Positions 37,937 through 49,365 of a DNA stretch of 55,640 nucleotides are shown here, in pieces (position 1 is the first letter of the stretch; the number at the start of each line of letters is the position of its first letter). This stretch comes from Podaxis mareebaensis. Its lineage: Eukaryota; Basidiomycota; Agaricomycetes; Agaricales; Agaricaceae. The DNA lies in assembly GCA_018524725.1 (NCBI GenBank), contig JAEUWP010000042.1, positions 1-55,640 of the forward strand, given 5' to 3'. The notes beneath the pieces are model-generated. The model did not search any database, had not been told where the DNA came from, and saw only the letters and a program-made list of their open reading frames with translations. A program made the translations under genes and the position numbers.

Positions 37937-39115
37937 CTATTTGAGAGGAATTGAAGGAAGGGGTGGGACAGGGAGAGGTGGTTGGACTCGTGGGGTCCTT
38001 GGACCCCTCAACGTCGAGGTGGAAGATCGGTAAGTCGGCGCCCTTGACATTTGGCTCAAGCGACCATCCTCGTCCCCTGGATACGCAGGGAGTGTAGAAA
38101 AGCTGGATTGACTCGGCGTCAAGTGGTGCCAACTTCCGTAATATGTCGGAGGTCGTGTACTCGTAGCACTGGGTGGAAAATGGCCCGGACCTGCCTGGTC
38201 GGAATCGAGTGAAGTCGGACCCTCTTCAGTCACAGCAGTGTTGTGGTGATGGTCCAAAGGCAAGGTTGGAGATTGGAGATTTCTTGCATCTCCGAGGTCG
38301 TGGGGAGGATACGACCGTGAGGAACGAGCGGTCATAAGAGGTGTTAGCGACCTTGGTGGGGGGATGGGAAATTCAGCAAGGGAGGGTGCCGGTGAACGAT
38401 CACTTGTGATGCTGCCCACGTCCACGCTGGGTGTTGGACTTGGTTCAATCCTGATTGGCTCCAGCCTGAGAGATGCTCTAGTGGTAATCATCCTCGGGAC
38501 TGTCTGTATTGATGTATCACGAGTGGAGTCGTCGTTGGGGGATTGGGCTGATATATTTGGGGCGTTCGATGATGGCAACGATCTCGGTTGTATGGGCGGT
38601 CCTGGGCTGTACGCCACCGATGTTTCTGGCCCCATTGCTGTATTTACGCGAGGCGCGACAGGTGTCGAAGGAATGGGTAAAGGAGTGACGATAATGCTGG
38701 GGCACCTCTGAGAGGGGGTTATATCGATGTCTGTCGAAGTCGCTATTGTCACTGGTGCAGGTACCGGCCCACTCAGCAATTGAACTCTCTGACCGATCAC
38801 CTGTCCGCTCGTTGGTTGCAGAGAGGCCGGCAAAGGTGATATTGTGTTTAATGGTTGAGTATGTCGCTCGTAGACTTGCTGGCTGCGGTTGACGTGCATA
38901 TCAGAAGCGATGGATTGTAGAGCATCGAATCCCCCGCTCGTCTTGTCCGAACGGGTTCGCAGCCTGGCTTGAAACCATCGTATACATCTACGAAATCCCC
39001 TGGTGCAAGTGATCCACGCGGAAGGTGCACAGAATAGTACAAGGAGAACTGCGATGATTAAGGCCAAAAGAAAAAAGGGGAAAAGGAATTGAGAAACTGG
39101 AGGAAAGAGCGACAT
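37937..39115 (-). CDS. Single-pass membrane protein with long S/P-rich tail and PPxY
   Basis: One uninterrupted frame of 392 codons from ATG 39115. The N-terminus is directly a membrane segment (FLFPFFLLALIIAVLLVLF), followed by RGFRRCIRWFQARLRTR, so it is anchored near its N-terminus with the remainder probably cytosolic. The tail is rich in Ser, Thr and Pro, and contains STRPPTYYGSW (PPxY) and SFSTLPAYPGDEDGR close to the C-terminus, the same pair of elements seen at the ends of the membrane genes in the first 8 kb. No ectodomain or signal peptide is left, so either an upstream exon was lost or missed, or it is a short-headed relative. Function unknown. Confidence 0.8.
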   Translation of the reverse strand: MSLFPPVSQFLFPFFLLALIIAVLLVLFCAPSAWITCTRGFRRCIRWFQARLRTRSDKTSGGFDALQSIASDMHVNRSQQVYERHTQPLNTISPLPASLQPTSGQVIGQRVQLLSGPVPAPVTIATSTDIDITPSQRCPSIIVTPLPIPSTPVAPRVNTAMGPETSVAYSPGPPIQPRSLPSSNAPNISAQSPNDDSTRDTSIQTVPRMITTRASLRLEPIRIEPSPTPSVDVGSITSDRSPAPSLAEFPIPPPRSLTPLMTARSSRSYPPHDLGDARNLQSPTLPLDHHHNTAVTEEGPTSLDSDQAGPGHFPPSATSTRPPTYYGSWHHLTPSQSSFSTLPAYPGDEDGRLSQMSRAPTYRSSTSTLRGPRTPRVQPPLPVPPLPSIPLK

Positions 39116-39678
39116 CCCGACCCGATGTGGGTGGTCGTAGCTATGGAAAGGGGGCAGGCGACCATTAAAGCCTTATGTTGGACTATTAACAAGTCCATGA
39201 TTTCGATCGGGCTAGCCATCTCGGAGTGTTAGCTTTGTTGGCGATCCTCCCTACCCGAGGCCAAAATATAACTTCATCATCCTTGTTCTTGATCTCCAGC
39301 AGATGAGGAAGCCTTGGACATCAGCAACGAAGTTTTGATAATTCCGCAGGTGCAAGGGAATCGTCGAATACGGATAAGCCTGTGGTTCAATCAATGCCGT
39401 AAAAACCGTAGGACCCAGTACCCAGTGTCCATAGGACGCGCACTGTAAGAGCGTTTAAATTTTTGGTGGCGAGACCATGACCTGATCAGCGCAACATAAA
39501 GCGCTGTACACGTATCGAAGGGGATTGCGAAAGTAGGGCGGCAAACTCCTGGTATCCAACGATGTTGATGTCTGACTTGGGTAAATACCATCTGAGCTGA
39601 TACCTGGGAGTTGGTACTAAGCAGTGTAACCAGGATCACTCCTCCGACCGGTTTGTCAGCCCAAGAAACAAGTCATAA
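39116..39678. other. Intergenic before tRNA-Arg
   Basis: It contains the promoter of the minus-strand gene starting at 39115. Open frames on the minus strand at 39391-39639 have no protein-like features. Confidence 0.4.
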
Positions 39679-39762
39679 GCCGCCGTAGCACAATGGTAGT
39701 GCGTTGCTTTCCTAAAGTCCTCTGTTAGGCAAAGGTTGTGGGTTCGATCCCCACCGGCGGTT
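39679..39762 (+). tRNA. tRNA-Arg (CCU) with 12-nt intron
   Basis: The cloverleaf has acceptor strand GCCGCCG pairing with CGGCGGT (pair 1:72 is G-U), D arm GCAC-AATGGTA-GTGC, anticodon arm TTGCT / GGCAA around loop TTCCTAA, and T arm GTGGG-TTCGATC-CCCAC. The anticodon CCT reads AGG codons. A 12-nt intron (39715-39726) lies at the canonical place, after position 37. The mature length is about 72 nt. The wobble first pair and a U discriminator are unusual, but arms and invariant bases are good. Confidence 0.9.
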
Positions 39763-39957
39763 TACCATTCCGGCTATTTGTTTTGCGTTGTGTGTGACAC
39801 AGTGCTTGGTTTCCCTCCTTCCTTGACCCATGACCCCCTTGCGAAGTCAGTCTCTTGGAAGCGACTTTTCTCCAGAAGAACTCGAACCATCAGTGTGTTG
39901 TTTGTATTTCTTTTTCTAGTTTAGAGTGTTAGCTCATGGCGAACACGATCTTAGTGG

Positions 39958-41916
39958 GTGTCGGGTGGGCGCTTTCGCTATCCAGTTGTTCCGGAGTTCA
40001 ATCCTTGGGAGTCATGCTTCAAGTCTGTTCATCGCCATGACAAGGAGATGTGTGACAAGTGGAGAGACGAGGTTGATAAATTGCTTATCTTTGTGTGTTT
40101 TTCCTCCTTCCCATTGGTCCATCAAGAGTCAACTACGTAGCCCAGGCAGGTCTGTTTTCTGCTGCGGTGACGGCGTTCACAGTCGAGTCCTTCAAGATGT
40201 TGCAACCTGATCCTGCGGAAATTCTGGTTGCGAAGATGTTCCCCGAAAAAATAACCCCGGTCGCGTCACCTGAATTTGTCCCAGATTCTTTCGCCGTCCG
40301 TGCCAATATTTACTGGTTCCTTAGCCTCGTGCTCAGCCTCTCGACCGTGGTGGTTGGTGTGATATCCATGCAATGGTTACGTGAATATCAAAGGGGGGAT
40401 AGTAACACGGCTCCAGAGGACGCACTTGGACCCAGGCAGATGCGTTTTCAAGGTCTTCTCACCTGGCATGTCCCAGAAATCATTAATGCTCTGCCGCTCT
40501 TACTTGAAACCGCAGTATTTCTTTTTTTCTGCGGCGTTCTGGACCTTTTATGGTCCATCCACTACACTGTTGCTATCATCATCACAATCCCCGTTGTCCT
40601 CCTTGCCATATTCCTCGTCGCGACCACAGTTCTTCCGGCGTTACAGTATGCATTCACCCGCCAACTCAATCTGCGTATTCCCCAGTGCCCTTATAAATCC
40701 CCACAGTCCTGGATATTTCACCGCTTCTTCTCGTCAGTCTGCGTCCTCACCTTACGTATCACCGAAACTTTCAATTTCAAGTCCTTATTCCATTTTCGAA
40801 CACGCGAGCGCCACTCCCTTTTTCGCAAGCTTTTTGCTGCTTCAGACTGGCCGGCATACGATAAACGATGGCGTCAACAACGCGACATTCAACTGAACGA
40901 GCCCCAGCCGGGAGGTCTCATTGGTCACACCATTGTCCGAGATGACATTGCTAAGGGCCTTGCTTGGATCGTTAACTCGTTTTCCCGGGACTTGCGGTCT
41001 ATTACAGCGCTCTACAAACGCTTTCAATCATTGCGCGACGACGAGAAAGAAGCCATGCTCCTCAACTGTGAGCATGCAACACCCCTCTCCGTGGACTTCC
41101 GGAACAAGTTGGGGGGCAAAAATGTTCCCGCTGTCGGCGACTACCTCTGCCTTCGTGCTTTGGACCACCTACTTGCTGCTATAGGCTACGGCTCAGACGC
41201 AACACGCGATCTATTGCAACATCGTGTCGAGCTCTATATTCGCGTTATGCGAGCCTGTATCCACATCGATCGGCGACCGATGTTGCATTGTCCCTTCAGA
41301 TACTACTCCCGCTTCTCAGAAGAGGTGCAAATACAGCTCCTTAGAATCTCAACTCTCTTCTTATCCCGAAGTGAACGCGAAACGGATTTTACCACTGCTA
41401 TTATGATCCTGAGCCAAACCTCCCTCCATCCCGCCATAAGATCACCGGCATTTACTCATCCGCATAAGGACCTTGATCGCCTCTCTGATAACAACCATGT
41501 TGGCGTAATGGACAAATGGGAGGAGCTACGACAAGGTTTCTCCAATGCACTGGCTGAAGCCACCAACTCTTTATTGCGACGGCCTGAGATAGTCAAAGAT
41601 CAACTCGTGCGGATTCAAGTCTATCGATGGTTCCTACGAGTCATGTAAGCGCATTAATAACTTCGTCATCTGCTCCAATCTGAGAGGGTCTGATAGCTTG
41701 TCCACGTCATCATCAAGCAATTCCCTCGATCCGCTTCTACCTACCTTCAAAGTCATCGTACCTATAGTCCAATCTTCTGTCCCTTCCTTTGCGGCAGACT
41801 CGGAATACCCAACGAATCCCATTTTCAAAGTGGCATGGAACTTGCTCCTTCAGAAGAAATATGCCGAACTCGCCCATGTCATATCAAGTCAAGTTAGCAC
41901 GAGCGAGCCAGTTTAA
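39958..41916 (+). CDS. DUF6535 membrane protein
   Basis: The three exons resolved are up to 40092, 40146-41644 and 41697-41916. The frame contains the DUF6535 signature: DKEMCDKWRDEVDKLLIFAGLFSAAVTAF, ESFKMLQPDP, ANIYWFLSLVLSLSTVVVG, ISMQWLREYQ. Further membrane segments follow (INALPLLLETAVFLFFCGVL and VAIIITIPVVLLAIFLVAT). The C-terminal 300 residues are soluble and helix-rich. This family is greatly expanded in Agaricomycetes and has no assigned biochemical role as far as I know. The frame is open from 39958, but I find no ATG with a convincing initiator context before the ATG at 40048 (MCDKWRDEV); an upstream exon is probably missing, so the start is provisional. Confidence 0.78.
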
Positions 41917-42565
41917 CCTTATACCAACTCTGGCTCAAACATTCAACTTGTTGACGAATACCAGCACAGTTTGATCATGCTGTCCCCGACACCTCAGTAT
42001 CCTGCATAAGGTCGTCATTCTGATTGATGACCTCAACATTCTGGATACACTTCAATTGATCGGTAATGGACTGAAAGGTGGCCAAGAAGTTCAGCGGTTA
42101 AAGTATTTTATTGGCAGTCGTTTCTTCATGCTCTTGCGGCTGTTTTAATTACCAAGCGTGTTCTATCGGAATGTTTCTCTATGCCAATATGATTTAGTTA
42201 ACAACACCGTGTGTCCGCAAGCAGGATAAGCATGAAAGCGCGGTGTTGACGTACAAAAATGAGGTCTGGGCGGAAATCTAATCGAAGGTCGGTGTTCTCT
42301 ATATCTCCCAGCACGAGGGCGTTCAAGGAACTAGGCTCTAAGGAAACTTGATCTTAAAGCCCGCGACTTGACACGCAACAGGCATATTTACTGAACTGGA
42401 TCTGTATACCTTATAACGAAGTCATTTGCATAGGTATCCATCATACCTCGTTCCCTTGGATGTCACTACCGATCTGTAGCTTGATCTTATTTTGGTGACG
42501 GAAAATAGATTAGGTAGTGCTGTCATCAATACTACGAATTTCAATGATTAAGAGAGAAAACACCT
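41917..42565. other. Intergenic after DUF6535 gene
   Basis: It contains the 3' UTR of the preceding gene and no gene I can support. Confidence 0.4.
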
Positions 42566-42726
42566 ATTACATCCTGACCTTCCTCAATGTACAACATAAC
42601 GCCGAGTTGTTCATCGGAAATGACATCTAAGAAACACCCTCAACCTCAGTTGGTACAGTACAAGACAACGTTCCAACCAAGGGGTGGGTGTTAGTTGAGC
42701 CGAGCACAGGCATGGCGATCCTTTCT
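42566..42726 (+). repeat. Direct repeat R1, copy a
   Basis: About 160 bp nearly identical to 42831-42990, spaced by 265 bp in the same direction (few mismatches). It contains a motif-rich piece ending in tggcgatcctttc. Confidence 0.85.
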
Positions 42727-42830
42727 GACGAGGGGAGAACGAGTATTGCTGCTACACAAGCATAGTGTCAGTGGAGAGTAAACCAGTTACTCACAATCTG
42801 AGAAGGGTTGAATGGGGATAATGCCGTTGA

Positions 42831-42990
42831 ATTACATCCTGACCTTCCTCAATGTACAACATAACGCCGAGTTGTTCGTCTGAAATGACGTCTAAGAAAC
42901 ACCCTCAACCTCAGTTGGTACGGTACGAGACAACGTTCCAACCAAGGGGTGGGTGTTAGTCGAGCCAAGCACAGGCGTGGCGATCCTTTC
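42831..42990 (+). repeat. Direct repeat R1, copy b
   Basis: Second copy of R1. It runs on at its right end into the R2 segment shared with 45493-45731. Confidence 0.85.
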
Positions 42991-43205
42991 GACTGGTAGA
43001 GCTGAATACGGTATCGAGGCCTGCGCAGATGACTCATTGAAATGCATTCGGGCCGATGAATTGAGTAGAGGCAGGCAGGAGGACGCATCGAGAACACGTC
43101 GGAGGCCGCTCATTTCCTATCACTCGAAGGGAATAGGAGGACGCTCTTGATCCTGAAGAAACGGGAGCACTTACGAGGCAACAGCATGTCGTTACCAGTG
43201 TGCAT
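42978..43205 (+). repeat. Direct repeat R2, left copy, upstream of the 2OG oxygenase gene
   Basis: About 230 bp recognisably similar to 45493-45731, with many substitutions and a few indels: tggcgatcctttcga, cctgcgcagatgactca, cctatcactcg and cagcatgtcgttaccagtgtgcat are shared. The two copies bracket the oxygenase gene. Confidence 0.75.
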
Positions 43206-43467
43206 AAGACTTATTTGCCAGTCCGCGAGACGCGTTAAAAACTTGTTCAAACTTCCGGTGAAACTTCAGGGACAAGTGAGCGTCTCGCGTGACTGCGAAG
43301 GAGTCTGAGTCACTAGAACATTTTTGATCTCAGGAGCCAGAGTAACCTTGTGTGGGTCCACATACTCCAATATGAGCCCGTGGTTATATATAAATAATGT
43401 TTCGGACAAAGTTCAATGTTTCACCAGTCCACTTTCGGCCTCCACTATCACATTACCCTCAATTTCC

Positions 43468-44929
43468 ATGGCTGAGGATCCTATCAAATGTCTTCGCGAT
43501 TCCCTCACCAATAAGAAGCTTCTTCATGAACCTTGGACATCCGGCGTGATCAATCTCTCGGATGCTGAAAGGACAGTCTACTATACACGAAAGGATGGCA
43601 CATCAAGGTTGACCTCCGTCCTTCATACATCAACGAAGTTTCACGCTGACTCTTTTTTGCAGCGTCCTGCAACTAGGATCATGCACGTCAGAGCAAGCGG
43701 CTGATCTCAGCGCCGCGTGCCAACCGGCAACATTTGGACTCGGGCAGCAGGATGTGTATGATGAAGGCTACCGTAAAGCTGGGAAGCTCGATGAAGGAAA
43801 ATTCGCTTGGCTCTTCAACCCCAACCGTGATGAATTCGAGAGCAAACTCACCACTGGTCTCTTCCCCTGGAATTCTCTCGACAAAGGCATCCGTTTTGAG
43901 ATGTACAAGCTCAATGTCTACGGTGAGACGGAGACAATAAAGCCCCTCGATGGTGACTGACGTTTTCCGCCAGGCAAAGATTCGTTCTTCAAGACGCATC
44001 AAGACACCCCGCGTGGGGAAGATATGTTCGGGTCATTGGTCTTCCTTCTGCCATTTGAACACGAAGGAGGAAACCTATTCCTGAGACACCGTAGTCAAGA
44101 ATTTGATTTTGATGGAGCGTCACTCCTCAAAAAAGCCTCACCTGCCTCGGTAGCGTACGTTGCGTTTTTCAGCGACGTAGAACATGAAGTTGCGAGAGTC
44201 ATATCCGGATACCGCGTTACCATCACCTTCAATCTCTACTTCAGCTCTAGCAGGGGTGCAGCTATTACGAAGACACCACCTGAAAACCAACCGGAGCCTC
44301 CGTTCAAAGCTGCTCTCAAAAAATATCTTGCGGACGAGAAATTCAAGGCTGATCACCCGTATCTTGGTTTCGGACTTGCGCATGCATATCCTTTCAAGTC
44401 AGCAATCTCTCGCCCCGACGAACTGCAACTCAAAGGGCCTGACGCCGTCCTCATTCGCACACTCTCTGAGCTTCAAGTTCCGTTTGAATATTACCTCCTC
44501 TATCGCGAAAGTTCGCGTTTAAACCCCTATGGGTGTCCTTTCCGCATCTTATCCCGCAGTATTATAGATGGGCTCGAGGATAGAGGAAGCGGAAGCGAGG
44601 AAGTCCCCTGGAAGGACCTCATGCAGGGAGTGCCATATTTTGTCTGGGAGGGAGATCCGAAGGAAATCTTAAAGAAGCCGGGCAATTGGCGTTTCTCTGA
44701 ATGGCTTTATCGTTGGCATGATGACAAGACCAAATTTAGGAATATTTCTGTCGACTGGATTACAGAACCCAAGGAGGAGTATGTCGACAGGTCGGTGGTG
44801 ATGGCGTATGGGAACGAGTCGAGTCTCGAATTTTATTATCATCACCTCTGCGTTATGGCAAAGATTGCTCCTGGGGACGTTCGATATGATGTGGAAGACA
44901 GCGAAGAGGAAGAGGAGGAACAAGAGTAA
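43468..44929 (+). CDS. 2-oxoglutarate/Fe(II) oxygenase-fold protein
   Basis: Three exons (43468-43607, 43663-43922, 43974-44929) join in phase to 451 residues. An N-terminal helical part (MAEDPIKCLRDSLTNKK) leads to the KAGKLDEGKFAW and RFEMYKLNVYGKD stretches. The iron-binding HxD triplet (FFKTHQDTPRG) follows, then MFGSLVFLLPFEHEGGNL, LRHRSQEFDFDG, and the distal His (FFSDVEHEVARV) with Arg for 2-oxoglutarate (SGYRVTITF). The C-terminal half (FKAALKKYLAD, YLGFGLAHAYPF) is specific to a fungal subfamily, and the acidic end (EDSEEEEEEQE) is low-complexity. All catalytic residues are present, so it should be an active dioxygenase; the substrate is unknown. A broken copy lies at 54361-55600. 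Confidence 0.85.
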
Positions 44930-45492
44930 GGATGAGACCAGGATAAAGAGGCTTGCGATGGATTGAACAGTGCTATTGTCCGTACGAATCTTAACGAGTT
45001 TGTATACAAAATCCCGTCCGTGACGGAAAAAGTTGTAGCCCATTGACCTCACCAGCGCTCAAAGTAGCGCCGATGTAGACGACACGGGTAATAGCGTCGT
45101 CTCGGAGACTTAGAATGACTAATCGACTCTGTGTATATCTGCTCAGCCTCGTTTATGAAGAAAATCTGCGCATCCCCCAAGTCCCGTCAATAAATCGGTC
45201 GAGGAAGAGCAAGAGTGAGAAAATCGACCTGTGACACTAACATTCAGAACCCAAATGGAACTTCAGCTCGGTTAGGGTATCTACCACAAGAGACCCTGAG
45301 GAGGCAGGTTTACCATCTCCAAGTGAGTTCTTCCTCTAGACACTTGACGCATTCGTCCAGTTGTCGGTGCATCAGATTTCGGTCTGAGGTAATCATAGTG
45401 TATATCTGGAGATGTGAGAACCTCGACCTCGCTAGGTTGCACCAAAGCGGGTTTAATTGACTCTACCTCATGGATTCATATGTTTGCGGAAA
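44930..45492. other. Intergenic after oxygenase gene
   Basis: 3' UTR of the oxygenase gene followed by sequence without any supported gene. Confidence 0.4.
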
Positions 45493-45731
45493 TGGCGATC
45501 CTTTCGATCGGTCCGTAGAGTTGAATACATCCAGCCTGCGTAGATGACTCAGTCAAAGGCGTCAACGAATTACGAATGCAGCCGGCAAGTTAGGTCAAGG
45601 CGAACACGTTTGAGTGGCCTCGATGCCGCTCATGTCCTATCACTCGGGGAGAATGGAAGTACATGTATTCTTGATCCTGGAGAGACGGGAGCACTTGCGA
45701 GGCGAACAGCATGTCATTACCAGTGTGCATG
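45493..45731 (+). repeat. Direct repeat R2, right copy, downstream of the 2OG oxygenase gene
   Basis: Partner of 42978-43205 in direct orientation, about 2.5 kb downstream. Together they flank the oxygenase gene and could have served as substrates for duplication or loss of the interval. Confidence 0.75.
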
Positions 45732-46050
45732 AGGTAGCTGGACCAGAGTCAATATGTCGATCGTGTTAGTCGAGGGCTTCGAAACTGCGGATGGCAGTCA
45801 ATGAGGGCTAGACCAAATCCGTCGAGACCACACAAGTCACACAAGCACAGATAATTAATTAGCTTAAACACTCGATGCACAAACAACATACGCCATACTC
45901 TATTCTACCCTACAAATACTTTATTCGAAAAGATACTCAATTAAAACTGTACCCAAAATACCATAAACAAAGTTCGAAAGAAAGATAACAAATCGAAGAG
46001 GTATCAACAAAATCCTGAACGCAAGAAAAAAGAATCCGAAGACAAGTTCC

Positions 46051-49000
46051 TCACACCCTCATGACACACCTCCGCTCAGCCTCAACCAACATATCCACAA
46101 CCCGATCCCTCGCATCCTCAACCTCCTCCTTCTCGAACACCCGACTCCCAAGCAACCTCCTCAACACATACATCTTCTTCTGCTGCTCTGCATCACCACC
46201 ATCCCGGCGCTCAAACTCCCGCTTCACTCCTCCCATCCCAAACCTACGTCCTGGAGTCGGCGTAGTCGGCGTAGGTGGTTCAACCGATATCACAGGCTTT
46301 GGCGGAGACAAACTCGACAACAACGTCCCCGAACTAGACCCAGAAGAGAACAACGACCGATACAACACCAACGCACGAAGAATCATAAACGGGTTCACAT
46401 CCCCGCCTTCCCGTTCATCCTCTTCATCTTCCGAATCGATCGAAGCAGACAAACTCGACCCATCCGACTCGTCTTCCTCACTTCCGCTCTCGCTCCCATC
46501 GGATAGAGGGGACGCAGGTGAAGAGGAAGACCAACCGATAACAGACGCGACGGCGCTCGACGCACGTACACGCTCAACGTTCTTCGCGAGGATGTTCACT
46601 TCACCTCCAAGTTCTTGTGCGGCTTCGATGACGAGTTTTAGCGATTCTTCAGTTTGGTCGTTGTCGGCTTCTTTGTTTGGGGTTGAGGCGGAGGAACCGT
46701 TGACTTCGCGAACGAACATCTTTCCGAGGGCGTGTCCGAGTTTCTGTTTGACGATATACGCCGCAATGGCATCCACTAAATCTTCATCCTCTTCCGGCTT
46801 GATCGACGAAAGGATAGAGTAGACTTCGTCAATAGATGAAGAGAGGACAACTGACTCCGTTTTCGTTGTCGCGAGTGTCTCTGCGTGGTCCCAGATAGAC
46901 CTCGCGCGCATCTTGATCATAGCTTTGACCAACGAAGAAGTGGAGGGCGCTGAAGCGACAGCGTACAGGAACAGGGCTTTGATGATCGGAGAGGCGGTTT
47001 CTGGGAGGGACCGGTATAGTGCCAAAGCGGACGTGAGAGAATGCACTTGCGCTGTAGAATCATCAATAAAACAAGTTCAAGAGTGATTGTATGCGTATGT
47101 AACCTACCATTCCCAAGTATAATCTTCTCCACCGCCTTCCCTGCATCCTCATTCGCATGAGAGGACGCAGCCTTCACGAGCCTCCTAGCTCTCCCAAACC
47201 CGAAACCATTAACCATGCGCGCAACAACACTGACAAAAAGGAGCACAGTAATCGCGAGGTGGGCAACTTGCACCCAATCGCGCCATGTCACGGTGGCTGT
47301 ATTCTGAACGGCCATAACGGGTGGTGTAAGTTGCGACGAGATTTCAGGGGAGAGGACATGTCCTTGATGAGTGTGAGGATGCACATGCGAAGACGAAGAC
47401 GTGAGGGGGGAATTGAAAAACGAAAACATCGCAAACACAGCAAGCAAGTACTGTTGCTGCTGCTGAGGCTGTTGCTGTTGCTGCTGCTCCGTCGATACCA
47501 CCGGCGCAGAATTAGCCGGAGGCAAAGGCACCTTCCTCGGTCTCCCCCTCTTCCTCTTCTCAGGCTGCCCATCCGGACCAATCGTCACGGTCGCAGCCTT
47601 GACCTCTTTCTTCACATTCACAGCGACCCCCAAATCCTTCTCAACTTTAGCCCTCTTCCTCTTCTTCCCAACATCCTCCTGTTCCTCAACATCATCATCA
47701 TCGTCATCATCATCCCCTTCATCCTCAACATCCCCCTCGCCATCCGCAACCTCATCCCTCTCCTCCCCACCAAACCTCTCCCTCCACTCCCTCTCCCACT
47801 CCCTTAACAACGCAGGCCCACCCACCAATCCACAAACCAGCGTCTTCAACCCATCCTGCTCGGCACGTAACCTCATCTCCCGCCTCTTCAACACTCTAAT
47901 ATACTCCACGGCCTTGCCGAGTACGTTGGCTTTACTGCACTTCCTAGCGACTTTGACGCCGTCAACGTAACCCCTCTCATCAATCACGTCGACTTCACCA
48001 TAAGGATTCGAAGGAGTGGGTGAGCCTGGTACGGCTATGACTGTACTCGTACCACTAGACGCGGATTTGATGAGGACGCCGCCTTTGAGGTTTTTCTTTA
48101 TCTTTTTGGAGGAGCCTGAATCGCGGTCTTCGAGGACTCGGAGGGCTGGGACTGCCATTCGGAGGGATTGGATGCGGGCATTGAGGTTGGTGCGGTATCG
48201 CCGTTCGATGGTGGTGTGGCTTGTCTTTGGGCGGGTGGTTGGTATTGCCGCTGTGCCCCCAACAGGTGCAGCGGTGGTCGAAGTGGCAGAAGGGTCATTG
48301 GATGTGGTGTTGGGTGGTGGTGTGGATGGTGGTGGTGTTGATGCAGCAGAAGATGTTGCGGAGGGAGTAGTAGTACCGGATTTGGGAGGACTCGTTCCGA
48401 TGGTGGAGGATACCGAGGGCCGTTGGAGACGCGGAATGGGAAGTTTGGTTTGGAGTATGTTGCCTGGAATGAATATGTCAGTGAGCATCCGTGGGAGATC
48501 CGCTTGGGTGGTTGATGGGAAATGGAAGGGAGGAGGGGGGGTACGTACTAGGAAAAGTCTGGCCCGGTTGGAATGGAGTCGAACTGTTCATGGGGACTGC
48601 GAGCATGACACCAGCGGATTGGCGTACACGCTGTGCGAGTTCCGAGGCTGGGTCACCGGAAATGTCTTGTGTGGTTGTAGTGGTAGTAGTAGCAGGAGTG
48701 GGTTCCGTAGTAGTTTTCTGTTTCTCGGTGGCCCCAGCCGCCGGCGCTTGGTCCGTACCAAACGACTGATCCAACGAAAGCTCCGAATTGGAGAACGACT
48801 GCTGCGTAGAGTCACTGGTATATCCATTTCCGGGGCTCAAGTACCCCGGACTGGGTATACTTTCCGGTACAGGCGAAAACGAAGGCCCAGATGACGACGA
48901 AGAGGACGTAACACTCAGTCTGCGCTGTTTCATGCCGGGAGTCTCGGCACCCGCGGCAGAGTCCATAGCAGTATCGGGATTAAAGGTAAATGGGAACTGC

Positions 49001-49365
49001 GCAGCGAGGATATCGGCTGGAGAGGCTGAGGCAGGGAAGGAAAAGGGGTCATCATAGGCTGGGTAGCCGAGGCGGTCGAGGTGGAGGGCGCTGGGTTCGA
49101 TGGCACCGGGTGCTTGTGAGTTGTTGAGGGACATGTCGAGGTCGATGTCGAGGATGTTCGAGGCCATGTCCATGTTGAAGTCGATGTAGTCGTTGAAGTG
49201 TGGAGGCTTTGTGGTACTCGAGTCCTGGTCTGGCCAGAGAGAGCTGAGCTGTGACCAGTCTGGAGGGTTTCCGGTGCTGTCGGAGTTGTCGTCCATTGCA
49301 GCGTTGTGGATGATGAGATTGAGAGGGTCCGAGCTGTCGAGAACGACTGGAGGAGAGTCGATCAT
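46051..49365 (-). CDS. SRE1: Membrane-bound bHLH transcription factor, SREBP/Sre1 homologue
   Basis: Three exons (49365-48549, 48463-47108, 47051-46051) encode 1,057 residues. The first 350 are acidic and Ser/Thr/Pro-rich, an activation-type region. The bHLH (from about residue 354) has TTIERRYRTNLNARI; Tyr at the fourth basic-region position is diagnostic of SREBPs. An unusually long loop of about 60 residues separates it from helix 2 (KCSKANVLGKAVEYIRVL). Then come an Asp run, a basic stretch with AT-hook-like KRKRGRPRKVP, a Gln run, two membrane segments (LLAVFAMFSFF near 612 and VAHLAITVLLFVSVVA near 672) around a short His-rich loop, and a C-terminal domain like that of Sre1. In fungi, the N-terminal half is freed from the ER when sterol or oxygen is low, then activates ergosterol and hypoxia genes. 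Confidence 0.9.

Noticed and set aside
46061..46822. 253-codon plus-strand frame
   Set aside because: Antisense shadow of the last SREBP exon; Ser-rich because of the Asp/Glu/Ser codons opposite.
48016..48894. 292-codon plus-strand frame
   Set aside because: Antisense of SREBP exons 1 and 2, Gly/Val/Arg-rich without domain pattern.
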